A stretch of DNA of 64,000 nucleotides from Bacteroidales bacterium (GTDB lineage Bacteria > Bacteroidota > Bacteroidia > Bacteroidales > JAAYJT01), in the NCBI GenBank assembly GCA_014860575.1, contig JACZJK010000016.1, forward strand, positions 217,935 through 281,934, given 5' to 3'. The notes beneath the pieces are model-generated. The model saw nothing but the letters and a program-made list of their open reading frames with translations. It ran no database searches and was not told the origin of the DNA. A program made the position numbers and the translations under genes. This document shows positions 24,622 to 32,134 of this stretch, one piece after another. Positions within the stretch are counted from its first letter, which is position 1; every line of letters begins with the position of its first letter.

Positions 24622-25530
24622 ATGAAAGCAATAACAATACATTCAGCCTTTTTAATTGGCCTCTCTCTTTTGTTTTTGTCAATCAATGCCTGCAAGGAAG
24701 ATGAGTTTGACGTGCCACAGGCAAGTACCCAGGCAAAATTTGATTATGAGGTCAGGGTTATCGTCATTGATGAAGAATTGGGAATAGAAAATTATGAAGT
24801 AAAATTGTTCAACAGGTCGGTTCTTGCAAAATCTTTACTTTGGGATTTTGGCAACGGAGCAACCTCCACCGAAGAAAACCCGGTTGTTATTTATACAAAC
24901 GCCGGCCGTTACACAATTACACTTACCGTGATGCCCCATAATGAAGGTTTGCATTATAGCAATCTGGTTAAAATCGAATCATTTGCCTTTGGTAAACAGG
25001 TTTTGCTTTACGAAGATTTTAGCTCAGGAAGAGACTATCTGGATGAAGCTGAGTGGGCGCCTGAAGGCTGGCAGGCCATTGACAATGATGATGATGGCTT
25101 CAACTGGTACGCCAGTTACAGATTATCGGCAGGGGATACAATTTTTTCGCTTCGAAGTCAATCATATGATGGGTCAACGGGTGCATTAACACCCGACAAC
25201 TGGCTGGTCACCCCTGAAATAAACCTTACTTCCTATGATGAAGCTGACGTTACTTTCCGGTTTACTGTGGGCGTTACTGCCAATACGCTTGTATATCGAA
25301 AAGAACATTACGGGGTATTCATTGCTATAGGGAATGACAATATTGAAAGTTTCACATTGTTGAGCGAAGAAACTTTTACAGAAGAAACCCCCAGAATGGT
25401 ACCCCTGGAAAGGGAAGTCGACATCTCGGAATATGCCGGTCAGATTGTTTTTCTTGCCATCAGGCATTATAATGTAACCGATATGGACCGCATATTTGTA
25501 GAAGAAGTTGAGCTTTTTGTAATTGAATAA
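24622..25530 (+). CDS. Surface lipoprotein with PKD and choice-of-anchor J domains
   Basis: 302 residues. A lipoprotein signal ends at LSINAC (Cys24). A PKD-like domain (about 45-115) shows LLWDFGNGATSTEENP and GRYTITLTV. A choice-of-anchor J (cleaved-adhesin/MAM-like) domain follows, with LYEDFSSG, WAPEGWQAIDNDDDGFNWY, TPDNWLVTPEI and, at the end, IAIRHYNVTDMDRIFVEEVEL. It starts 20 bases after susD and probably occupies the SusE/F-like position, that is, a surface binding protein helping SusCD. The same choice-of-anchor J fold recurs, rearranged, in the next gene. Confidence 0.85.
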   Translation: MKAITIHSAFLIGLSLLFLSINACKEDEFDVPQASTQAKFDYEVRVIVIDEELGIENYEVKLFNRSVLAKSLLWDFGNGATSTEENPVVIYTNAGRYTITLTVMPHNEGLHYSNLVKIESFAFGKQVLLYEDFSSGRDYLDEAEWAPEGWQAIDNDDDGFNWYASYRLSAGDTIFSLRSQSYDGSTGALTPDNWLVTPEINLTSYDEADVTFRFTVGVTANTLVYRKEHYGVFIAIGNDNIESFTLLSEETFTEETPRMVPLEREVDISEYAGQIVFLAIRHYNVTDMDRIFVEEVELFVIE

Positions 25531-25585
25531 CAGCATCAGAATTATTAGAAAATCAATCAATAATGTTTAATTAAAATCATCCACC

Positions 25586-26449
25586 ATGAAAAAATTATCT
25601 TTACTCACGATCATTTTTGCTATGCTTTGTGCCGGTTTGAACACTACGGCGCAAAACAATCTGAAAAGTGCCGAGTACATCCTGTCGTGGGATGTATGCC
25701 CAACTGCCAACACACCCTCTTTCAGGGCTGAGTATTACAGCGTTTGGATTTCAACTTCAGGAAACACTCCTGACGATTTTACTACCATGCTGTTTGAAGA
25801 AACACTTTCAACAACCCACACTAACTGGGTTTACGAAAACCGCCAGGTGAATATTGATAACTATGCAAATGTGTCGGTTTTTGTAGCATTCAGGCATCAT
25901 GATATTACCGATATGGATCGGATCGTAATTGACAATGTAAAACTGTTCAGGGTAAACAGCGATGGCGAAGAAGAGCTGGTTTATTTGTTTGAGAATTTCC
26001 AGGATGGAATTGGGAATCCGGCCGGTGAAGATTGGCTTCCCGAAGGTTGGGTTGCTATTGACGATGATGGTGATCAATTTAACTGGTACTTTGGAGAGCG
26101 CCAGGGCGAAGGTGCAATGAGAAGCCAATCATGGGACAGCAATCCGTTAACCCCTGATAACTGGTTAATAACTCCTGCCATTTTACTTGGAAGCGTTGGC
26201 ATCAATGAACTTCCTGATAAGAGGGTGAGTATTTTTCCAAATCCTGCAAGCTCCTCTGTAAATGTAAATAGCAACTCAGAGATAAAGCAGATTGAACTGG
26301 TGAACATGGTTGGAACCCGTGTGTTGAGCCAGGAGATGAACGATCTTAACACCGGCATTGATGTTAGCTCATTCAAAAATGGGCTGTATTTCATGAGATT
26401 GTATACCATTGATGGCATTGTGGTTAAGAAACTGCATATCATCAAATAG
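25586..26449 (+). CDS. T9SS cargo protein with rearranged choice-of-anchor J halves
   Basis: 287 residues. After a signal peptide (ending LNTTAQ) comes what is normally the second half of a choice-of-anchor J domain (YSVWISTSGNTPDDF, VAFRHHDITDMDRIVIDNV). Next comes the first half of such a domain (LFENFQDG, WLPEGWVAIDDDGDQFNWY, TPDNWLITPAI) and finally a T9SS sorting domain (VSIFPNPASSSVNV...GLYFMRLYT). The missing first and last halves suggest an in-frame loss within a tandem pair, or an assembly collapse. It should be exported and surface-anchored. It is probably part of the SusCD operon, since no gap over 60 bases precedes it. Confidence 0.83.
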   Translation: MKKLSLLTIIFAMLCAGLNTTAQNNLKSAEYILSWDVCPTANTPSFRAEYYSVWISTSGNTPDDFTTMLFEETLSTTHTNWVYENRQVNIDNYANVSVFVAFRHHDITDMDRIVIDNVKLFRVNSDGEEELVYLFENFQDGIGNPAGEDWLPEGWVAIDDDGDQFNWYFGERQGEGAMRSQSWDSNPLTPDNWLITPAILLGSVGINELPDKRVSIFPNPASSSVNVNSNSEIKQIELVNMVGTRVLSQEMNDLNTGIDVSSFKNGLYFMRLYTIDGIVVKKLHIIK

Positions 26450-26470
26450 TTTACAGATTAGCCTTAATTT

Positions 26471-26513
26471 TAAGAGGCTTTCTCAGGAGCATAAAACCTG
26501 GGGAAGTCTCTTA
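26471..26513 (+). terminator. Long imperfect hairpin after the SusCD-type genes
   Basis: TAAGAGGCTTTCTCAGG pairs over 17 positions, including three G-U pairs, with CCTGGGGAAGTCTCTTA across a 9-base loop. Only a weak TTATTATC follows. It lies in the 83-base gap before iadA and may end, or partly end, the SusCD transcript there. Confidence 0.5.
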
Positions 26514-26532
26514 TTATCAATGAACCAAAGTT

Positions 26533-27672
26533 ATGATCCTCATTAAAAACTGCGAACTCTACACACCCTCATTCGAAGGTAAAAAGAATGTGCTGGTAGG
26601 TGGCACCAAAGTGTTGGCCATTGGAAATAACCTCAATCTTCCGGCAAACTGGGTGGTGACTGAGTTAGATGCCTCCGGGCTTTTTATGATTCCCGGACTG
26701 ATTGACGGCCATGTACATATTGCCGGAGCCGGTGGCGAAGGCGGGCCTTCAGGCCGGACACCGGAACTTCCATTATATCGCTTTCTTGAAGCTGGCGTTA
26801 CAACGGCTATAGGATGCCTTGGCGCCGATGGGATCACACGCAATGTGGAATCAGTGCTTATGAAAGTAAAAGGGCTCAGACAGCAAGGTATTTCTTCATG
26901 GATGTACACTGGTTCCTACCAGGTTCCCCCTCCCACCATTCTTGGTGATGTGGCCAAAGACCTCGCAATGATTGAGGAAGTAATAGGAGTTGGTGAAATT
27001 GCCTTATCCGATCACCGTTCTTCATTTCCGACTACAATCGAGTTGGTAAAACTGGTCAGCCAGGCAAGGGTAGGGGCGATGCTGGGTAAAAAATCCGGCA
27101 TTATAAACATTCACATGGGCGATTTTAAAGATCCATTCAAACCTTTATACGACGCCTCTATTGAGGGAAAGTTTCCACTTAAGCAGTTCCTCCCCACCCA
27201 CTGCAACCGAAATGCATGGATCTTTGAAGATGCCAAATCTTACGGGAAACAGGGATACATTGATATTACCGCCAGTGCTTATCCCTATTTCCCTGATGAT
27301 GAGATCAAGCCATCCAAAGCCATTGCTGAATTTCTGAAAGCCGGAGTACCGCTTGAACACATAACGCTCACAAGCGATGGAGGAGGCTCATTGCCTTCGT
27401 TTGATGCAGAGGGCAACCTGATTAAAATTGAAATCGGCTATCCCAAATCAATTCTCACTGAAATTGCCGATGCTGTGAAAACCGATGGGCTCAGTATTGA
27501 GCAGGCTGTTAGCGTTGCCACGATCAACATTGCCAATGTACTGAAGCTGGAATCAAAAGGACGAATTGCCAAAGGCATGGATGCTGACCTTGTTTTACTC
27601 GACAAAGACTTTAACCTGCAACACGTGATCGCAATGGGCAAACTAATGGTTCGTGATGGTGAATTGATTTAA
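26533..27672 (+). CDS. iadA: Isoaspartyl dipeptidase
   Basis: 379-residue amidohydrolase that cleaves beta-aspartyl dipeptides, including those left by cyanophycinase. Metal and substrate residues are visible: His60 and His62 (LIDGHVHIAG), Glu69 (GGEGG), His194 (INIHMGD), His223 (LPTHCNRN) and Asp282 (TSDGGGS). At the position of the bridging carboxylated lysine of the E. coli enzyme (GVKCAISDHRS) there is Glu155 (GVGEIALSDHRS), an altered metal bridge. There is no signal peptide, so it is cytoplasmic. It starts 83 bases after the T9SS protein gene, with a hairpin in the gap, and 18 bases before the cyanophycinase gene, with which it surely forms a unit. Confidence 0.92.
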   Translation: MILIKNCELYTPSFEGKKNVLVGGTKVLAIGNNLNLPANWVVTELDASGLFMIPGLIDGHVHIAGAGGEGGPSGRTPELPLYRFLEAGVTTAIGCLGADGITRNVESVLMKVKGLRQQGISSWMYTGSYQVPPPTILGDVAKDLAMIEEVIGVGEIALSDHRSSFPTTIELVKLVSQARVGAMLGKKSGIINIHMGDFKDPFKPLYDASIEGKFPLKQFLPTHCNRNAWIFEDAKSYGKQGYIDITASAYPYFPDDEIKPSKAIAEFLKAGVPLEHITLTSDGGGSLPSFDAEGNLIKIEIGYPKSILTEIADAVKTDGLSIEQAVSVATINIANVLKLESKGRIAKGMDADLVLLDKDFNLQHVIAMGKLMVRDGELI

Positions 27673-27690
27673 CACAAATATTCAGGGTGT

Positions 27691-28542
27691 ATGAGAAGAA
27701 TTTTCAGTGTTTTTATTCTCTTGCTTTTTATTGTTTCTGCATGTCATGAACCTGAAAAAGCTGTTGAGCCGAAGGGGAAGCTTTTTATTATTGGCGGAGG
27801 GAAGCGCCCTCCCGGAATGGTTCAGCGTATGGTACAGGAAGCCGGACTGGAACAAGACGGTCACATAGTAATCCTGACAATGGCCAGCAGCGAGCCTGAC
27901 ACTTCTGCGTTTTATGCAGCCAAACAATTTATTGATCAAGGCATTTCACATATTGCTGATTTCAGGTTTTCAGGAGATGAAGAACCCAGTGCCGAACGCC
28001 TCGATTCACTCAGAAGTGCCAGCCTGATATATATTACCGGAGGCGATCAGAACCGCTTTATGGAAATTGTTACCGGAACTTCTGTTGAGGAAGCCATTAA
28101 AACTTGTTACAATAATGGTGGCATGCTTGCAGGCACAAGCGCCGGTGCGGCTGTGATGAGCGAGAAAATGATTACCGGCAACGAGCTCAAGAAAAGCGAT
28201 TACCGCGAAACCTTTCGAACCATCGAAGCCAACAACATTGAACTGGGAAGAGGGCTTGGTTTTCTTACAACAGCCATTGTTGACCAGCATTTTGTCTGGC
28301 GAAGCCGCCATAACCGGCTAATAACGGCTGTAATCGAACATCCTGAATTAATAGGTATCGGAATTGATGAAGCTACCGCCATACTGGTGAAAGGCAATAC
28401 GGCTGAAGTTATAGGGGAATCGCAGGTGCTGGTTTATGAGAATGCGGATAAGTCTTCTACTATCAATGAGGACGAAAAACTTGGTGCAAGATACCTTCGT
28501 TTAAGAGTCCTCCTTCCCGGCGAAACCTTCAGGCTTTATTGA
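27691..28542 (+). CDS. cphB: Cyanophycinase (peptidase S51), predicted lipoprotein
   Basis: 283 residues. A lipoprotein signal ends VSAC (Cys18), so the enzyme sits in the periplasm or on the surface, unlike cytoplasmic CphB. The S51 fold is seen in LFIIGGGKRP, YITGGDQNRF, the nucleophile elbow AGTSAGAAVM with Ser150, VDQHFVWRSRHNRL and IGIDEATAI. Cyanophycinase cuts multi-L-arginyl-poly-L-aspartate to beta-Asp-Arg dipeptides, the substrate class of the IadA encoded directly upstream. It overlaps the convergent T9SS-secreted S51 gene by 7 bases. Dipeptidase E-like activity cannot be excluded. Confidence 0.9.
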   Translation: MRRIFSVFILLLFIVSACHEPEKAVEPKGKLFIIGGGKRPPGMVQRMVQEAGLEQDGHIVILTMASSEPDTSAFYAAKQFIDQGISHIADFRFSGDEEPSAERLDSLRSASLIYITGGDQNRFMEIVTGTSVEEAIKTCYNNGGMLAGTSAGAAVMSEKMITGNELKKSDYRETFRTIEANNIELGRGLGFLTTAIVDQHFVWRSRHNRLITAVIEHPELIGIGIDEATAILVKGNTAEVIGESQVLVYENADKSSTINEDEKLGARYLRLRVLLPGETFRLY

Positions 28543-30533
28543 AACACCATTACTTTTGCTGCTAAAATGGCTTCATTTGTTTGAACCTGTAGCAGATAAA
28601 GCCCATCTCTTAGCCCGGTTGTTTTGAAAGCTACATTTTGTTCGCCGCTTTGTAAAGCCTGGTTCTGGATGTACATCAATTGTCCGTTCGTATTATACAA
28701 GCGCAAAATGATACTGCCAGCTTCGGTGGAGTTTAATCGGATATTTATTGCCTGTGATGAAGGATCGTAATGGGCCTTCAAAGTATTATTTTGTGCCAGG
28801 TTTTCAACACCATATACAACATCGCCAACCATAAGATTATTTGGATACAGTAAGGTCTGAAAATTCATGATTTCAAAGCCTCCAACCTGTCGGTTGCGGT
28901 ATAACTGTGCGTTTAAATCGTAATCACCTTCCTGGCTTGTGAGGATCATGGCAGGGCTTTCGCCATGAACGGTAATGTAGGAATAGGGGAATTCAACGTA
29001 ATACTTCATGAAATTCCTCACCGTGAGCCAAACACCCCTGCGTACCTGTTCCTGTAGCATGGCATAGGGAAGCGCGGAGTTGGTGTTCTCGTAATAATCA
29101 GTAGAATACAGGTAGGTATTTGGCATGATGACCATCGTTGACAAAAGGTTAAGGCCGGGATTGAATGTAAGTTGCCCGTTAAAAGAAGCAGATGGATATG
29201 TGAGGTAATTATCGGAAACTACCACTGCGCCGGCCATACGGCTGTTATCGCCAACAAAAGCAACTACCACACCTGTTGAATGAATCTTTTCCATTAGCAA
29301 ACTTCCGTTGCCACTTCCCGAAAACATAAAGTCATAAAGCGTTTGGTAAGCATTGCCTATGAAAACAAATTTCCAGGATTGCTCAATCAGTGCCTGGAAT
29401 GTGGGGCTGGTATTGTTTGCCGGTATTGCCTGTTCAACTTCCACATTGGTTGCTCCTGCGTTATTAAAAGCTTGCTTGTATGCATCGGCCAGCGTTGAAT
29501 TGGTTCCGGTAATGATCAGTATCGGCTCTGATTTCGATCCCAATGAATCAACCAAATGGGTGATAAAAAATTGATTTTCGCTTACGGGATCAGAGCCACT
29601 GAGTAAAACGGTTCGGTTTCCATATTCTGTAATCTGTTCAACTGACATTTGGGAGCCAAAGCCATTCACCTCAAAAGTGTTGAGATTGATACTGCAACCG
29701 TGCAGTAATTGTGTTGCTTTTACATCCTGGCACAGCAATTTGTTATTCTGATGACAAAATTCTCCATCACGATAGATATTGATGGCGGCAGTTCCGTAAG
29801 CATAACCCATTGGGTTTTCAGAATCAGACAAGTCAATGCAGAATGCAGTCATATCGTCCACTCCAATGCCGATAAGGTCTTCGCTGTGGTCGTTTTTCCA
29901 TCGTGCCATAAATGCAAGCATACGAGCAAGGCGGCCTCGTTCAATAAAGTGGGAATCAAAAATATAACCCGGCATCAGGTTAAGAAAATCGTTTTTCAGG
30001 GTAATGCTGCTGTGAAAAATGTTTTTAAGGCATTCATCGGAGTACGCAGTACCATTTTCAGCGGTGTAGATGACACCCGATAAAATTGCCAGCCCAGCCG
30101 AGGTTCCCGCTATCACACCACCGCTGTTGAATTTGTCGTGAACAGCGTCCTGTGTTTTTGTGTTCCGGTACGTGAGATAATAATTCTTTTGATCACCTCC
30201 CCTGAAGAAAATCACATCATAAGCCATCAGGCTGTCGTAGGTAGCCTGTGAGTCAGCAATGGCAACGGAGTTTATAAGGAAGTTTTTTGCAGAGGCAGCG
30301 CCAAGGCTAACAAAATAATCGGGGAGCCATGAGGAGCCACTACTAAAACCAATGATGGCTACTTTTTTATTAACGGAGTTATCCACTGCCCAGGCATACG
30401 GAATATTGCTCCAGTCGTCGTAGTTCTCAGTTCCTCCGCCAACAATCATGATCTTGCCTTGTGCGAATCCAATGACTGAGAATAGGGAACATAAAACTGA
30501 CAGAAGAGAAATGAGGAGATGGGATTTCTTCAT
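28536..30533 (-). CDS. T9SS-secreted cyanophycinase-like protein
   Basis: 665 residues from the ATG at 30533 (MKKSHLLIS, signal peptide ending GFAQG); the frame extends upstream to 30656 but would ruin the signal. An S51 domain (about 26-260) has MIVGGGTE, FFRGGDQKNYY, the elbow IAGTSAGLAIL with Ser145, FDSHFIERGRLARML and IGVDDMTA. A second region (about 305-445) repeats the layout with VLLSGSDP, FIGNAYQ and a changed elbow VGDNSRMAGA, so it looks like a degenerate copy. The C-terminal 80 residues are a T9SS sorting domain (IILRLYNTNGQL...GLYLLQVQT). It would act outside the cell, upstream of SusCD uptake. Confidence 0.87.
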   Translation of the reverse strand: MKKSHLLISLLSVLCSLFSVIGFAQGKIMIVGGGTENYDDWSNIPYAWAVDNSVNKKVAIIGFSSGSSWLPDYFVSLGAASAKNFLINSVAIADSQATYDSLMAYDVIFFRGGDQKNYYLTYRNTKTQDAVHDKFNSGGVIAGTSAGLAILSGVIYTAENGTAYSDECLKNIFHSSITLKNDFLNLMPGYIFDSHFIERGRLARMLAFMARWKNDHSEDLIGIGVDDMTAFCIDLSDSENPMGYAYGTAAINIYRDGEFCHQNNKLLCQDVKATQLLHGCSINLNTFEVNGFGSQMSVEQITEYGNRTVLLSGSDPVSENQFFITHLVDSLGSKSEPILIITGTNSTLADAYKQAFNNAGATNVEVEQAIPANNTSPTFQALIEQSWKFVFIGNAYQTLYDFMFSGSGNGSLLMEKIHSTGVVVAFVGDNSRMAGAVVVSDNYLTYPSASFNGQLTFNPGLNLLSTMVIMPNTYLYSTDYYENTNSALPYAMLQEQVRRGVWLTVRNFMKYYVEFPYSYITVHGESPAMILTSQEGDYDLNAQLYRNRQVGGFEIMNFQTLLYPNNLMVGDVVYGVENLAQNNTLKAHYDPSSQAINIRLNSTEAGSIILRLYNTNGQLMYIQNQALQSGEQNVAFKTTGLRDGLYLLQVQTNEAILAAKVMVFQ

Positions 30534-30564
30534 GACTTTTGCGTTTAAGCTGAATAATGCTGGT

Positions 30565-32058
30565 TTATCTTGAAACAACAATCGAGCGGATTTCCATTTT
30601 TGAACCTGACCTGACCGAGAGAAAATACACACCATTTTCAATATTGCCAACATCAATTATGATGCGGTTATCTTTTGTGATAACCCTGTCTTTTTTCATT
30701 GTAATCCCATTGAGGTTCAGGATCGTGTACTGAATTACCCGGCCTGCCATAAGTTCTTCGTTCAGATGAACAGAACCTAAAGTTGACATTGGGTTTGGGA
30801 AAATGTTAAGGATCAGATTCTGTGGTTTCTCCTGCAATGGTAATTCATCGGTTCCCAAAGGAATAAGAATCGGCATATAATCAACAAGGCCAAGGTTAGG
30901 ATCATCAGGTTGGTGGAATATTACCATCTCAACCGAATCAAGGTTGGTAGTTCCCCAATAATTGTATTGCGCTTTAAGGTTTTGTGCAGTGTTGTTATAC
31001 AAAGCATACAAAGAGCCGTTATTCCCGTTATTATAAAAAAAGTTCTCGCCGGGATTAACAATGATAAAATCCCGCTCGCCCAGGTTTGGCCTTGCTGAGC
31101 CTTGTACGGTAATGCCCCAGAGGTTCCCGTTGATTGTATTCCCGCTTACCATAGCGGTGTTGGTTACGGCGCCGTTGAAGTTTAAACCGCTGCCACCCAG
31201 GTTTGGATTGCCCTGGATGTTGTTATCCGAAATCACATTATTGTGAATTTCGGTATGGATGGTACTGCCTATGGCCGCAATACCGTAACGGTTATTGGTG
31301 ATTATGTTGTCTTCGATGATGCTGTAGCAATCGCCTCCGGCCAGTGTTGAAACCGCAATGCCGCCTGCCTGGTCGAACTGCCCGGTAATTGTATTGCCAA
31401 CAATCCTTATTGTATCATTTCCTGAATTTCCAAGGTTGATCTGGGGCATATTGGTGTTATCAGTATTGTTGCTCCAGATGTGACAACCAATAATTTGAGG
31501 AGCGGCAAGTGCATTCGCTGCCGAAGCTATTGCCGGGCCTTTGTTTTGGTATATTTCGTTGTTAACGAGCCTCACTTTTCCCTGCGATACCTGTATGGCA
31601 CCGGTAGTGTTTGATTTATTGAAATACCTGATCACACAATCTTCCACCAGCATATCCGAACCAATGATCTGTATCCCACCGCCATATTCAATCAGGCAGT
31701 TGTGCAGGGCTGAGGCAGGTGAGTTTTCAAACCTGAACCCTTTAAAAAACTGCGCTGGACTGGAAGCCGTAAGTATGGCCTGACCGGGTGGATTGGCTAT
31801 AAAGACACCATAAATGGTCATCAATACATTAGGATCAAATTGAACCTGATCATTTGAAATTATCTTCAGCGTATCGTTGACTGAAATGGTAAGATCTCCA
31901 TGTATCATATAGATGGAATTGTCAACGGTGACCACTCCACCTGAATGTAACACGAGGTCATCAAACGTCCAGCTCACACTTGTTCCTGGTGTAATAAACT
32001 GCCCGTGAACCAATAAGTTAACACAAAATAAAACCACTGATAGTAAAGTCCGACCCAT
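30565..32058 (-). CDS. Secreted right-handed beta-helix protein with T9SS sorting domain
   Basis: 497 residues. A signal peptide (ending LLVHGQ) is followed by a parallel beta-helix region (about 60-370) rich in short turns such as NNEIYQNKG, GNTITGQFDQAGG, DNIITNNRYG and HNNVISDNN. A T9SS C-terminal domain follows (LNIFPNPMSTLGSV...GVYFLSVRS). The fold is shared by polysaccharide lyases and by adhesins; no catalytic residues could be assigned. It starts divergently from the PurF-like gene and is 31 bases upstream of the secreted cyanophycinase-like gene, so the two are probably one transcript. Confidence 0.83.
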   Translation of the reverse strand: MGRTLLSVVLFCVNLLVHGQFITPGTSVSWTFDDLVLHSGGVVTVDNSIYMIHGDLTISVNDTLKIISNDQVQFDPNVLMTIYGVFIANPPGQAILTASSPAQFFKGFRFENSPASALHNCLIEYGGGIQIIGSDMLVEDCVIRYFNKSNTTGAIQVSQGKVRLVNNEIYQNKGPAIASAANALAAPQIIGCHIWSNNTDNTNMPQINLGNSGNDTIRIVGNTITGQFDQAGGIAVSTLAGGDCYSIIEDNIITNNRYGIAAIGSTIHTEIHNNVISDNNIQGNPNLGGSGLNFNGAVTNTAMVSGNTINGNLWGITVQGSARPNLGERDFIIVNPGENFFYNNGNNGSLYALYNNTAQNLKAQYNYWGTTNLDSVEMVIFHQPDDPNLGLVDYMPILIPLGTDELPLQEKPQNLILNIFPNPMSTLGSVHLNEELMAGRVIQYTILNLNGITMKKDRVITKDNRIIIDVGNIENGVYFLSVRSGSKMEIRSIVVSR

Positions 32059-32065
32059 AAATCAT

Positions 32066-32073
32066 TATTTTTG
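32066..32073 (+). promoter_or_regulatory. -7 element upstream of the PurF-like gene
   Basis: TATTTTTG matches TAnnTTTG, about 60 bases before the GTG start and just upstream of the divergent beta-helix gene. The -33 region is poor. Confidence 0.4.
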
Positions 32074-32134
32074 TACCCGCGAAAGGAAGTAAAAAACTTT
32101 ACACAAAAGTAATCATAATTCTAAACATCTCATT

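Noticed and set aside
18049..32058. Ordinary polysaccharide utilisation locus
   Set aside because: SusC and SusD are present, but there is no glycoside hydrolase, sulphatase, or confident lyase; the neighbouring enzymes are peptidases. The beta-helix protein alone is not enough evidence for a lyase.
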